A stretch of DNA of 64,000 nt from Aurantiacibacter arachoides (lineage in GTDB: Bacteria > Pseudomonadota > Alphaproteobacteria > Sphingomonadales > Sphingomonadaceae): the NCBI RefSeq assembly GCF_009827335.1, contig NZ_WTYH01000001.1, forward strand, positions 1 to 64,000, in the 5' to 3' direction. This document shows positions 14,160 to 23,027 of the stretch, piece by piece. The first letter of the stretch is position 1; each line of letters starts with the position of its first letter. The translations under genes and the position numbers were made by a program. The notes beneath the pieces are model-generated. The model had not been told where the DNA came from. It saw only the letters and a list, made by a program, of their open reading frames with translations, and searched no databases.

Positions 14160-14369
14160 ATGGCCGCAGGTCCCGACAGCAGCCCGACTGGCCGACCCGA
14201 CGTGATCGACATCTTTTCCATCCTGCTGACGCACGGGCTCATCCTGCTCGTCGGCTGGCGGCTGCTCACCCGCGCCGATCTGGATGCCGAGGACGGTGCG
14301 GACGAAACGCAGGCGCGCCCGTGGCTGGCGGGGCAAGCCGACCGGCCGAAGACTGGCCCCGATGCGTGA
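14160..14369 (+). CDS. Small single-pass membrane protein in polysaccharide block
   Basis: 69 residues with one transmembrane helix (about residues 16-36, DIFSILLTHGLILLVGWRLL) and a polar C-terminus with several Asp and Glu. The ATG at 14160 gives a short N-terminal tail before the helix. The last eight bases overlap the start of the O-glycosylation ligase gene, a sign of translational coupling, so it may be an accessory subunit of that enzyme; this is inference. I know no family name. It is divergent from the glycosyltransferase by 54 bases. Confidence 0.6.
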   Translation: MAAGPDSSPTGRPDVIDIFSILLTHGLILLVGWRLLTRADLDAEDGADETQARPWLAGQADRPKTGPDA

Positions 14370-15726
14370 CCTCGTCCTCCTTGCCTTCATCGCCGCGGTC
14401 ATGGCGATGGGGTTCCGGCGGCCGTTCCTGTGGGTGCTGTTGTATATCTACGTCGACATCGTCGCGCCGCAGAAGGTGGCATGGGGCCTGCTGACGCAGC
14501 TGTCGATCTCGCTCGTCGTCTTCGTCATGGCCTTTGCCGGCTACTTCCTGCTCGACAGCAAGAAGGGCAGCCGTCTTAGCGCACGACAGGGGCTGGTCCT
14601 GCTGTTCCTGGTGTGGTGCGGGTTGACGACGCTGTGGGCGGATTACCAGGATACCGCCTGGCTCAAATGGGACTGGGTGTGGAAGGGCCTCGTCTTCGCC
14701 GCCTTCCTGCCGCTGACGCTGCGCACCCGGTTGCGGATCGAGGCCGCCGCGCTGGTCATGGTGCTGAGCGCGGCGACGATCATCATTCCAGCCGGCATCA
14801 AGACCGTGTTCTCGGGCGGCGGGGGATACGGCGCGCTGTCCTCGCTGGTGGCGGAGAATACCGGGCTTTACGAAGGCAGCACGCTGTCCACCGTGGCGGT
14901 GGCGATGATCCCGCTGGTGGTGTGGGTGGCGCGCTTTTCCACGATCATCACGGAGCGGCGGCTGGCGATGACGTTCGCGGTCGCGCTGTGCTTTGCCGCG
15001 CTACTGGTGCCGGTGGGCACGCAAACGCGCACCGGGCTGGTCTGCGTGGCGGTGCTGGGCGTATTGTCGATGCGCAGCGCGCGGCACAAGGTGCTGTACG
15101 CCGGCCTCGCCGGGGCGGTCCTGCTGGCGGCGATCCCCTTCCTGCCCGCCAGCTATACCGAGCGCATGGGCACCATCGTCGATCACCAGTCCGACCAGTC
15201 CGCCTCCACCCGGGTGGCGGTGTGGGAATGGACATGGAACTACGCCAAGGCCAACCCGCTGGGCGGCGGCTTCGATGCCTATCGCGGCAACAGCTTCACC
15301 TATCAGACGCGCCAGGTGGAGGAGGTCGGCGGCACGCAGGAGGTGACCTATCAGGAGGTCACCGAGGAGAGCCGCGCCTACCATTCCGCCTATTTCGAGG
15401 TGCTGGGCGAGCAGGGCTATGTCGGCCTGTTCATCTGGTTCGCGATCCACCTTTCCGGCCTGTGGCAGATGGAGCGCGTGCGCCGGCGCTATGCCCTGCG
15501 CGAGGATGACGAATCGCGCCGCTGGCGTTCGCTGGCGACGGCGCTGCAGCATGGCCACGTGGTCTATCTGGTCGGCGCGGCCTTCATCGGGGTGGGCTAT
15601 CAGCCGTTCATCTTCATGATGGTCGGGCTGGAGATCGCGGTGAATGCCGTGGTCCGGCGCGAACGGGGCGTGGAGCGGGCTAAGCCGTGGCTGCGCGAGG
15701 CAGAGGCCAAGGTGGCGACCACGTGA
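14362..15726 (+). CDS. Wzy/O-antigen ligase-like membrane protein, exosortase A-associated
   Basis: Polytopic inner-membrane protein of about 454 residues, matching the putative O-glycosylation ligase family associated with exosortase A (TIGR03097 type). About ten hydrophobic helices are visible. The large periplasmic loop carries the hallmark RVAVWEWTWNYAKANPLGGG and AYHSAYFEVLGEQGYVGL of Wzy_C/WaaL proteins, in which an Arg and a His are thought to handle the undecaprenyl-linked sugar. The ATG at 14362 overlaps the preceding gene by eight bases; a longer frame from 14284 has an unlikely Arg-rich start. It probably polymerises or transfers an exopolysaccharide. Confidence 0.85.
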   Translation: MRDLVLLAFIAAVMAMGFRRPFLWVLLYIYVDIVAPQKVAWGLLTQLSISLVVFVMAFAGYFLLDSKKGSRLSARQGLVLLFLVWCGLTTLWADYQDTAWLKWDWVWKGLVFAAFLPLTLRTRLRIEAAALVMVLSAATIIIPAGIKTVFSGGGGYGALSSLVAENTGLYEGSTLSTVAVAMIPLVVWVARFSTIITERRLAMTFAVALCFAALLVPVGTQTRTGLVCVAVLGVLSMRSARHKVLYAGLAGAVLLAAIPFLPASYTERMGTIVDHQSDQSASTRVAVWEWTWNYAKANPLGGGFDAYRGNSFTYQTRQVEEVGGTQEVTYQEVTEESRAYHSAYFEVLGEQGYVGLFIWFAIHLSGLWQMERVRRRYALREDDESRRWRSLATALQHGHVVYLVGAAFIGVGYQPFIFMMVGLEIAVNAVVRRERGVERAKPWLREAEAKVATT

Positions 15727-16829
15727 TCGCCCCGCCGCTGCATTCCCCCGCGCTGCATTCCCCCGCGCTGCACCTGCCAGCGCTCACCGGCCTGCGCGGG
15801 GTCGCTGCGTGGATGGTGGTGTTCTATCACGCGCGCGCCGCGATTGCGGGGTGGGCGGGGCCCGATGCCATCGCGTTGTTTGCCTACGGCTACCTCGCGG
15901 TCGACCTGTTCTTCATGCTGTCGGGCTTCGTCATGTGGCTGAACTACGGCCCTAAGCTGCGAGCCGCCGGGCTGGCGGGCGCGCCGGACTTCTGGTGGCG
16001 GCGCTTTGCGCGGATCTGGCCGCTGCACGCAGCGGTGCTGCTGGCGCTGATCGGCTTCGTCGTGGTGCTGCTGGCGACCGGGCGGGATACCTCCGGCTAT
16101 CCGCTGGGCGAGCTGCCACTGCACCTGCTGCTGGCGCAGAACTGGGGCTTTACGGACGCGCTGAGCTGGAACCACCCCGCCTGGTCCATCAGCGCCGAGA
16201 TCGGGGCCTATGCGCTGTTCCCGCTGCTGGTGCTTGCGCTGCGGTGGGAGAGCCTGCCGCGGCCCGCCTTGTGGGCGCTGGTGGCACTGTTTGCGCTGGC
16301 CCTGTGGGCTACCTTCACCGCGTTCGGGGCGCAGTCCCTGGGCGAGGAGATCACCCGGCTCGGCCTGGTGCGCTGCGTCCTGCAATTCGCCATCGGCATG
16401 GCGCTCGCCAACCTGTGGCGTTTGGGCGGAACGGGCTGGGCGCCGGGCGTGGTTGGGGTGGTGCTGCTGGGAGTCTGGTCGGGAACCGGATGGGGCGAGA
16501 CCCTGCTGGTGCCGCTGGGATTTGCCGGGCTGCTGCTGGCCCTGGCGCTGTCCGCAGGCCCGCTGGCGCGCGTGCTTGGCAGTCGGCCGCTCGAATGGCT
16601 GGGCGACGTGAGCTACGCCACCTACCTCATCCATTTCCCGCTGTTCGTGCTGGCGAAGATCGCGCTGGCGGACGAGGGGGCGCGAGTCGGCTCGCTTGGC
16701 TTCGCGCTCTACGCCGCGGTGTTGCTGGGCCTCAGCCATTTCGCTTACACGCGGCTGGAGAAGCCGGCGCAGCGGGTGTTGCGGCGCTGGGGGCCCGGGC
16801 GCAGCCACGGCGCGGTCCCGGCGGAATAG
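15723..16829 (+). CDS. Acyltransferase family 3 membrane protein
   Basis: About 368 residues with ten or so transmembrane helices, of the Acyl_transf_3/OafA type that O-acetylates or succinylates surface sugars. Markers are LTGLRGVAAWMVVFYHARAA near the N-terminus (with the conserved His after the first helix), DLFFMLSGFVM, WWRRFARIWPLH and YATYLIHFPLFV. The likely start is GTG at 15723, which overlaps the stop of the ligase gene by four bases (GTGA), so the two should be translated together. The first residues are encoded by a 15-base tandem repeat. Its position suggests that it decorates the same polysaccharide. Confidence 0.85.
   Translation: MIAPPLHSPALHSPALHLPALTGLRGVAAWMVVFYHARAAIAGWAGPDAIALFAYGYLAVDLFFMLSGFVMWLNYGPKLRAAGLAGAPDFWWRRFARIWPLHAAVLLALIGFVVVLLATGRDTSGYPLGELPLHLLLAQNWGFTDALSWNHPAWSISAEIGAYALFPLLVLALRWESLPRPALWALVALFALALWATFTAFGAQSLGEEITRLGLVRCVLQFAIGMALANLWRLGGTGWAPGVVGVVLLGVWSGTGWGETLLVPLGFAGLLLALALSAGPLARVLGSRPLEWLGDVSYATYLIHFPLFVLAKIALADEGARVGSLGFALYAAVLLGLSHFAYTRLEKPAQRVLRRWGPGRSHGAVPAE
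15738..15782 (+). repeat. Three 15-base tandem repeats inside the acyltransferase start
   Basis: Three units (15738-15752, 15753-15767, 15768-15782) encode LHSPA, LHSPA and LHLPA. The first two are identical in DNA; the third has diverged. The unit length is a multiple of three, so slippage would change the length of the N-terminal tail without breaking the frame. Confidence 0.8.
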
Positions 16830-16867
16830 CTCGACAAGGCGCGCGGTCGGTAGGATATTGCGCCGCG

Positions 16868-17494
16868 ATGGACAGCGCCGCGCACCTGCCCCTGATCGAA
16901 CTGCTCGGCATCGCCGCCAGCGCCAGCCTGCTGGCGGGGTGGCGCATGTATCTCGTGGTGCTGGCGACGGGCCTTGCCATGCGCACCGGATATGTCCCGC
17001 TGCCCGATCACCTCGATGGCTTGCAGGTGCTCGCCAGCCCGTGGGTGCTGGGCGCGGCGGGGCTGGGCGCGCTGGCGGAGTTCTTCGCCGACAAGGTGGC
17101 CTGGCTCGATTCGCTGTGGGACGCGGTGCATACCTTCGTGCGGCCCGTGGGTGGCGCCTTGCTGGCGCTCGCCATCGTCGATCCGGGGGATCCGGCCATG
17201 CAGGTCGTCGCCTTCCTGCTCGGCGGCGGGGGCGCGCTGGCGGCCCACGGCGCCAAGGCAGGCGCGCGGGCGGCGATCAACACCTCGCCCGAGCCGGTTT
17301 CCAACGTGGCCATGTCCACGCTGGAGGATGCCGCAACGGTCGGCATCCTGTGGGTGGTCTACGAATATCCCTGGGCGGCGGCGGGCGTGGCAGCCGTGCT
17401 GCTGGCACTGACCGTGTGGCTGGTGCTGACGCTGCGCAAGCTTGTCCGGCGCGTGTTGGGAGGGCGGACAGTGCCGCCGCCTGCCGGGGCCTGA
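16868..17494 (+). CDS. DUF4126 family membrane protein
   Basis: 208 residues with about five hydrophobic helices. The pattern LLGIAASASLLAGWRMYLVVLATGLA at the start, WVLGAAGLGALAEFFADKVAWLDSLWD, and HGAKAGARAAINTSPEPVSN match the DUF4126 family, whose function is unknown. It starts 38 bases after the acyltransferase and converges with phaZ, whose stop is 15 bases away. I see no link between its likely role and either neighbour. Confidence 0.85.
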   Translation: MDSAAHLPLIELLGIAASASLLAGWRMYLVVLATGLAMRTGYVPLPDHLDGLQVLASPWVLGAAGLGALAEFFADKVAWLDSLWDAVHTFVRPVGGALLALAIVDPGDPAMQVVAFLLGGGGALAAHGAKAGARAAINTSPEPVSNVAMSTLEDAATVGILWVVYEYPWAAAGVAAVLLALTVWLVLTLRKLVRRVLGGRTVPPPAGA

Positions 17495-17509
17495 CGCCTC
17501 ACCCAGAAA

Positions 17510-18730
17510 CTACCCGTTATCCTTCATCCACTGCTCGACCACGGGCGCTATCTTCGTGCGCCACTTGCTGCCGTTGAAGATGCCGTAATGGCCCACGTCC
17601 TTGGCGAGGTGATATTTCTTCTTCGCTTCCGGCAAATGCGGGGCAAGTTGCAGCGCCGCGCGCGTCTGGCCGATGCCGGAGATGTCGTCCAGTTCACCCT
17701 CGATCGCCAGCAGCGCGGTATCGCGGATGGCGTCGGGGTCGATCGCCTTGCCCCGGTGGACGAATTCGCCCTTGGGCAGCGAGTGCTTCTGGAACACGTG
17801 CTCGATCGTCTGGAGGTAGAACTCAGCGGTCATGTCGCAGACCGACAGGTACTCGTCATAGAACTGCCGGGTGCGCGTGGCGCTCTCCGTGTCGCCCGCG
17901 TTCAGATGCTTGAACATCTCGTAATGGCTCATCATGTGATCGGCCAGGTTCATGCTCATGAACCCGGCAAGCTGCAGGAAGCCCGGATAGACCCGCCGCC
18001 CCGCGCCCGGGTAGTTGAACGGCACGGACGCGATGACGTTGTTCTGGAACCAGCTCAATGGCTTGTCCATCGCCAGGTCGTTGACGCCGGTGGGGCTGGC
18101 GCGGGTATCGACCGGGCCGCCCATCATGGTGAGGGTTTTCGGGCGGCATTCGTCCTTTGCCGCGCCCATCAGGGCGGTGGCGGCAAAGGCGGGCACGCTC
18201 GGCTGGCACACGGCCAGCATGTGGGTGTCCGGCCCGATGTGCCGGAGGAACGCGATCAGGTAATCGATGTAATCGTCGAGGTCGAAGGTCCCTTCGCTCA
18301 GCGGCACCATGCGGGCATCGGCCCAGTCGGTGATCCACACCTCGCTGTTTTCGACCATGCGCTGCACCGTGCCGCGCAGCAGCGTGGCGTAGTGACCGCT
18401 CATCGGCGCGACGATCAGCAGCTTGGGCGCATCGCCCGACAGGCCGTCGCGCACGAAGCGGCGCAGGCCGCCGAACGGCTTTTCGAACACCACCGTCTCG
18501 CTGACGGGGAAGGACTTGCCCTCGACCTCGACCGGTTGCAGGTCGAACGCGGGCTTGCCGCGTTCGTGATAGAGGTGGGCGAAGACCTTGAGCGCGCTGG
18601 CCGTTGCCGGGCCCAGGCCGAGGTAGCCCATCGGCAGCGCCGGGTTGTCGAGCAGGCGCGCGCCGACGGCGGCCACGTTGGCGGCACCGGCCAGCCAGGT
18701 CTTCTGGAATTCGTAGGCGGAATAGAGCAA
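17510..18730 (-). CDS. phaZ: Intracellular polyhydroxyalkanoate depolymerase
   Basis: Breaks down stored poly-3-hydroxybutyrate granules in the cytoplasm. The N-terminus MLYSAYEFQKTWLAG and the segments RFVRDGLSGDAPKLLIVAPMSGHYATLLRG and VWITDWADAR are characteristic of the PhaZ family with a cysteine nucleophile; the lipase-box-like Cys is in LAVCQPSVPAFAA (about residue 175). 406 residues, normal length. The start is TTG, with AAGGG nine bases upstream. It is divergent from the ABC exporter, and a perfect palindrome of the TGC-rich kind lies 42-60 bases upstream of its start, a plausible PhaR-type operator. Confidence 0.94.
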   Translation of the reverse strand: MLYSAYEFQKTWLAGAANVAAVGARLLDNPALPMGYLGLGPATASALKVFAHLYHERGKPAFDLQPVEVEGKSFPVSETVVFEKPFGGLRRFVRDGLSGDAPKLLIVAPMSGHYATLLRGTVQRMVENSEVWITDWADARMVPLSEGTFDLDDYIDYLIAFLRHIGPDTHMLAVCQPSVPAFAATALMGAAKDECRPKTLTMMGGPVDTRASPTGVNDLAMDKPLSWFQNNVIASVPFNYPGAGRRVYPGFLQLAGFMSMNLADHMMSHYEMFKHLNAGDTESATRTRQFYDEYLSVCDMTAEFYLQTIEHVFQKHSLPKGEFVHRGKAIDPDAIRDTALLAIEGELDDISGIGQTRAALQLAPHLPEAKKKYHLAKDVGHYGIFNGSKWRTKIAPVVEQWMKDNG

Positions 18731-18771
18731 ACGTCACGTCCCTTCGCTTTTGCAGCATACAATGCCCGAAT

Positions 18772-18790
18772 GCGTTGCAAGTTGCAACGC
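18772..18790. promoter_or_regulatory. Perfect 19-bp palindrome between phaZ and ABC exporter
   Basis: GCGTTGCAAGTTGCAACGC has two nine-base arms around one central base; read another way it is TTGCAA repeated with one base between. It sits 42-60 bases upstream of the phaZ TTG and about 58 bases upstream of the ABC gene start, in the place expected of an operator. The TGC/GCA content resembles sites bound by the PHA regulator PhaR in Paracoccus and Rhodobacter; that assignment is inference. Confidence 0.6.
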
Positions 18791-18848
18791 GGCCTGCCGC
18801 ATAGCGCGCCTTGACCCGCCGGTCGGTTGCTCTAGGGCGAGCCTCGAC

Positions 18849-20657
18849 ATGGCGCTGCCTCCCGCACAGCAGACTTCTGAAAACGAACCCAAGCCTGCGC
18901 GCTCGCTGGGGCCGTTGCGGATGATCTTCCGCGAGGCCGCCAAGTATCCCGTGCAATATTCCGTCGCCATGGTGGCCCTGCTGGTTACAGCGACGGTCAC
19001 CTCGCTGGCGCTGCCCTCGGCGCTGCGGCTCATCATCGATCGCGGTTTCGGCGGCGATGGCGATGTCGGGCGCTGGTTCCGCTACCTGCTGGTGCTGGTC
19101 GGCATCCTGGGCCTGGGCACGGCGGTGCGCTTCTACTTCATCAGCTGGCTGGGCGAGCGCGTGGTCGCCGACGTGCGCACGCGGGTCTACGACAACCTGC
19201 TCAGGCTCTCGCCCTCCTTCTTCGAAGAGAACAGCCCCAAGGAAATCAGCAGCCGCATGGTCGCCGATACCGCGATCATCGAACAGGTGGTCGGCACCAC
19301 GCTTTCGGTCGCACTGCGCAATGCCATCATGGCGATCTTCGGCATCGGTTACTTGTTCTGGCTCGCCCCGCAACTGGCGATGTGGCTGGTAATGGGCCTG
19401 CCGCTGGTGATGATCCCGCTGGTGATATTCGGCCGGCGGCTGAAGGGCATCAGCCGGGACAGCCAGGACCGGGTGGCGGACGTTGGCGGCATTACCACCG
19501 AAGTGCTCTCGGCGATGAAGATCGTCCAGGGCTTCAACCAGGAAATCCGCGAAAGCGGGCGGTTTCAGGCCGCGGTGGAACGCACCTTTGCCACGGCCAA
19601 GGTGCGGATCATGATCCGCGCCGTGATGACCGCGCTGCTCATCACGCTGATCTTCGGCGGGCTGGTGCTGCTCCTGTGGCGCGGCGCGGTGCTGGTGACG
19701 ACGGGTGAGATCAGCGGCGGCACCATCGGGGCCTTCATCTTTGCCGGGGTAATCGTGGCCGGCAGCGCCGGGGCCTTGACCGAGGTGATGGGCGACCTGC
19801 TGCGCGGCGCGGGCGCGGCCAGCCGGCTGGGTGAACTGATGGCGGAGCAGCCGTGCATCACCGCCCCGGCCCGCCCGCAGGCCCTGCCCGAACCGCCGCG
19901 CGGCAGCCTTGCCTTTGCCGGCGTCACCTTCAGCTATCCGACCCGGCCCGAGGACCGTGCGATAGAGGATTTCACCCTCACCATCGAACCGGGGGAGACC
20001 GTCGCCATCGTCGGTCCGTCCGGCGCGGGCAAGAGCACAGTGTTCCAGCTGGCGGAGCGGTTCTACGATCCGCAAAGCGGCACCATCAAGCTGGACGGCG
20101 TGCCGTTGACCCAGGCCGATCCCGCCGCCATTCGCCGCCGCATGGCGCTGGTGCCGCAGGAAGGCATCCTGTTCGCCGCCAGCGCCCGTGACAATCTGCG
20201 CTATGGCGCATGGGATGCGAGCGAGGAGGCGATCTGGGAAGCGGCGCGGGCGGCCAATGCGGAAACCTTCCTGCGCAGCCTGCCCGACGGGCTCGACACG
20301 TTCCTCGGCGAAGGCGGCGCGCGGCTCTCGGGCGGACAGCGGCAGCGTGTGGCCATCGCCCGTGCCCTGCTGCGTGATGCGCCGATCCTGTTGCTTGACG
20401 AGGCGACCAGCGCGCTCGATGCCGAGAGCGAGCGGCTGGTGCAGGACGCGCTGGAGCGCCTGATGGCCAACCGCACGACGCTGGTCATCGCTCACCGCCT
20501 CGCCACCGTGCGCGCGGCGGACCGGATCGTGGTGATGGAAGGCGGGCGCATCGTGGAGATCGGCGATCACGCCGGTCTCAGTGCCGACGGCGGCCTTTAC
20601 GCCAGGTTGGCGACGCTGCAGTTCGAGACTACCGCCGATGCGCCTGCGGCGAGGTGA
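18849..20657 (+). CDS. ABC transporter, fused permease and ATPase (ABCB/MsbA-like exporter)
   Basis: Half-transporter of about 602 residues that dimerises in the inner membrane. The transmembrane domain covers about residues 25-330 with six helices; the ATPase domain follows at about 345-590 with Walker A GPSGAGKSTV, Q-loop VPQEGILFA, signature LSGGQRQRVAIARAL, Walker B ILLLDEATSALD and H-loop IAHRL. It fits the bacterial ABCB-type lipid or drug exporter group. The substrate cannot be told. I chose ATG 18849 over the longer frame from 18750, which runs through the palindrome. Its divergence from phaZ may mean shared regulation. Confidence 0.92.
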   Translation: MALPPAQQTSENEPKPARSLGPLRMIFREAAKYPVQYSVAMVALLVTATVTSLALPSALRLIIDRGFGGDGDVGRWFRYLLVLVGILGLGTAVRFYFISWLGERVVADVRTRVYDNLLRLSPSFFEENSPKEISSRMVADTAIIEQVVGTTLSVALRNAIMAIFGIGYLFWLAPQLAMWLVMGLPLVMIPLVIFGRRLKGISRDSQDRVADVGGITTEVLSAMKIVQGFNQEIRESGRFQAAVERTFATAKVRIMIRAVMTALLITLIFGGLVLLLWRGAVLVTTGEISGGTIGAFIFAGVIVAGSAGALTEVMGDLLRGAGAASRLGELMAEQPCITAPARPQALPEPPRGSLAFAGVTFSYPTRPEDRAIEDFTLTIEPGETVAIVGPSGAGKSTVFQLAERFYDPQSGTIKLDGVPLTQADPAAIRRRMALVPQEGILFAASARDNLRYGAWDASEEAIWEAARAANAETFLRSLPDGLDTFLGEGGARLSGGQRQRVAIARALLRDAPILLLDEATSALDAESERLVQDALERLMANRTTLVIAHRLATVRAADRIVVMEGGRIVEIGDHAGLSADGGLYARLATLQFETTADAPAAR

Positions 20658-20723
20658 GCCTGGCCGGCGATGACCTGTGTCGAGGCGGGTATGCCGTTCG
20701 TCGAATTGGTAACGACAGAAACC

Positions 20724-20736
20724 GTTCAGGCTGAAC
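20724..20736. promoter_or_regulatory. 13-bp palindrome upstream of the M13 peptidase gene
   Basis: GTTCAG and CTGAAC (20724-20729 and 20731-20736) are a perfect inverted repeat around one G, 56-68 bases upstream of the ATG. The position suits a promoter-proximal operator. No regulator is identifiable from it. Confidence 0.4.
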
Positions 20737-20791
20737 CTGCTAAGAGGTAAGCAACTTCAACGACTTTCGTAAAAAACAAGAGGACTGCCGG

Positions 20792-22912
20792 ATGCTCCGC
20801 AAGATTTTGATTTCATCGGTATCGGCCCTTGGCCTTGCCGTTGCCATCCCTGCCATGGCGCAGGACGACGCCGCGCCGATGCCGACCATGGATTTTGGTA
20901 CCTGGGGCGTCGGCCTCGATGGTATCGACGCTGCCGTGGATCCGGGCGACGATTTCAACGCCTACGTCAACGGCAAGTGGGTGCGCGAGAACACCATCCC
21001 CGCCGACCGCCAGCGCTTCGGTGCCTTCGACCTGCTGGGCGAGAAGTCGCGCGAGGACGTGCGCACCCTGGTGAACGAACTCGTCGCTTCCAACCCCGCG
21101 CCCGGCACCACGGCGCGCCGCATCGTCGATGCCTACAACGCCTATTACGATGTCGAGGCGATCGATGCGCGCGGCCTCGCGCCGGCGCAGCCCTACCTCG
21201 ACACGATCCGCGGCGTCAGCAACCTGACCGAGCTTGCCGCCCTGTTCGAACAGCCGGCCTATAGTGGCCTCATCAGCATCGGGGTGGGCATCGATGCCCG
21301 CAACCCCACGCAGTACGTGCCCAGCATCGGGTTCGACGGCATGGGCCTGCCCGATCGCGACTACTACCTCGTCGATTCAGAAAGCAACCTGGCCATCCGC
21401 GAAGCCTACAAGGACTATCTCGGCACCATGCTGACGGCGGCCGGGTATACCGATGTCGAGGCGTGGGCCGACGCGATCTATGCGTTCGAGCGCCAGGTGG
21501 CGCAGGCCGAGTGGGGCCGCTCGGTGCTGCGCATGCCGCAGCTCACCTACAACGAGCTGACGCCTGACCAGCTGCGCGAGATGGCCGGTGATTTTCCCAT
21601 CGACACCATCCTGGAAACCGGTGGCTTTATGGGCCAGACGCGATTCCTTGCCAGCCAGCTTCCCCCAACCGAGGAAGAGATTGCCGCGCTCGGCCTGACC
21701 GAGGCGCAGATGGGCATGATCGGCGGCGGTCTGCCGGCGATGATGGAAATCCTCACCGAGACTCCGCTGGAAACCCTGAAGGCCTACATGGCGGTGCAGT
21801 TCCTGGCGTCCAATGCCTCCGTCCTGCACAGCGACCTCGATACCGCCGTGTTCGATTTCTACGGTCGCACGATCGGTGGACAGGAAGCCCAGGAAGCACG
21901 CTGGAAGCGGGCGATCGGCGTTGTCCAGGGCACGCTGGGCGAACAGCTCGGCCAGCTCTATGTCGAACGCTACTTCCCCGCCGCCAGCAAGGCCGAGATG
22001 GAAGAGCTCGTCGGCAACCTGTCGCGTTCGATGAACATGGCCCTGGACGAGAACGAGTGGATGTCGCCCGATACCGTCACCCAGGCACGCGCCAAGCTGG
22101 AAGGCTTCGTGCCGATGGTCGGCTATCCGGACGAGTTCGAGACCTACGACGGGCTCGAGATCACGGCCAACGATCCGCTGGCCAATTCCATGAACGCGCG
22201 GGCCTGGGGCATTGCCGACAATCTCGCCAAGCTGGGGACCACGGTCGATCCGAGCGAATGGGGCATGCTGCCGATGACGGTGAACGCCTACTATTCGCCG
22301 CTGTCGAACCGCATCGTCTTCCCCGCCGCGATCCTGCAGCGCCCGTTCTTCGATGCGGAGAACGATCCGGCAGTGAACTACGGCGCAATCGGCGCGGTGA
22401 TCGGGCACGAAATCGGTCACGGCTACGACGACCAGGGCTCGCAGTTCGATGCCACGGGCACGCTGCGCAATTGGTGGCAGGATGCCGACCGCGAGGGCTT
22501 CGAGGAATACGCCGGCCGCATGGGCGAACTGATCGAGGCCTATTGCCCGGTCGAAAGCCCCGAAGGCCCGGTGTGCCTGCGCGCCGGCCAGTCGATGGGT
22601 GAAACGCTGGGCGACGTGGTCGGCCTGCAGATGGCCTACCGCGCCTATCGCCTGTCGCTGAACGGGCAGGAAGCCCCGGTGATCGACGGCCTGACCGGCG
22701 ACCAGCGGTTCTTCCTCGGCTTCGGGCAGATCTGGCGCGGCATGGAGCGCGAGGAAAGCCTGCGCAACCGCGTGATGACCGCCAACCACCCGCCGGGCGA
22801 GTTCCGCGTGAACAACGCCGTGCGTCACCTCGATGCCTGGTACGATGCCTTCGACGTCTCCACCGATGACGAGCTGTACCTCCCGCCGGAAGAGCGCATC
22901 CGCATCTGGTAA
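20792..22912 (+). CDS. M13 family (neprilysin/PepO-like) zinc metallopeptidase
   Basis: Exported endopeptidase of 706 residues. A Sec signal peptide (LGLAVAIPAMAQ, cleavage near residue 24) is followed by the M13 N-terminal domain (GDDFNAYVNGKWV) and the catalytic domain. The zinc motif is HEIGH within GAVIGHEIGHGYDDQGSQF (about residue 540), and GETLGDVVGL (about residue 604) supplies the third ligand. VNAYYSP and the C-terminal tail ending RIW are typical. AGAGGA lies eight bases before the ATG. A strong terminator follows the gene. It probably degrades short peptides in the periplasm. Confidence 0.94.
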   Translation: MLRKILISSVSALGLAVAIPAMAQDDAAPMPTMDFGTWGVGLDGIDAAVDPGDDFNAYVNGKWVRENTIPADRQRFGAFDLLGEKSREDVRTLVNELVASNPAPGTTARRIVDAYNAYYDVEAIDARGLAPAQPYLDTIRGVSNLTELAALFEQPAYSGLISIGVGIDARNPTQYVPSIGFDGMGLPDRDYYLVDSESNLAIREAYKDYLGTMLTAAGYTDVEAWADAIYAFERQVAQAEWGRSVLRMPQLTYNELTPDQLREMAGDFPIDTILETGGFMGQTRFLASQLPPTEEEIAALGLTEAQMGMIGGGLPAMMEILTETPLETLKAYMAVQFLASNASVLHSDLDTAVFDFYGRTIGGQEAQEARWKRAIGVVQGTLGEQLGQLYVERYFPAASKAEMEELVGNLSRSMNMALDENEWMSPDTVTQARAKLEGFVPMVGYPDEFETYDGLEITANDPLANSMNARAWGIADNLAKLGTTVDPSEWGMLPMTVNAYYSPLSNRIVFPAAILQRPFFDAENDPAVNYGAIGAVIGHEIGHGYDDQGSQFDATGTLRNWWQDADREGFEEYAGRMGELIEAYCPVESPEGPVCLRAGQSMGETLGDVVGLQMAYRAYRLSLNGQEAPVIDGLTGDQRFFLGFGQIWRGMEREESLRNRVMTANHPPGEFRVNNAVRHLDAWYDAFDVSTDDELYLPPEERIRIW

Positions 22913-22934
22913 GCGCCTTTACCGGTCGACAATC

Positions 22935-22970
22935 GGCCCGCCCCCGCATCGTGCCGGGGGCGGGCCTTTT
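22935..22970 (+). terminator. Rho-independent terminator after the M13 peptidase
   Basis: A perfect 12-base GC stem (22935-22946 with 22955-22966) around an eight-base loop is followed by TTTT and a T-rich stretch. It begins 22 bases after the stop codon. Confidence 0.88.
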
Positions 22971-23027
22971 GCTTTGTGGGCCACTGGTGCTTGACTTGGC
23001 GGCGCGGTGCGGGGAAGTCGCGCGGCC

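Noticed and set aside
17856..20570. 904-codon open frame on the minus strand
   Set aside because: It runs antisense through the ABC exporter and out of frame through phaZ; both of those are clear genes.
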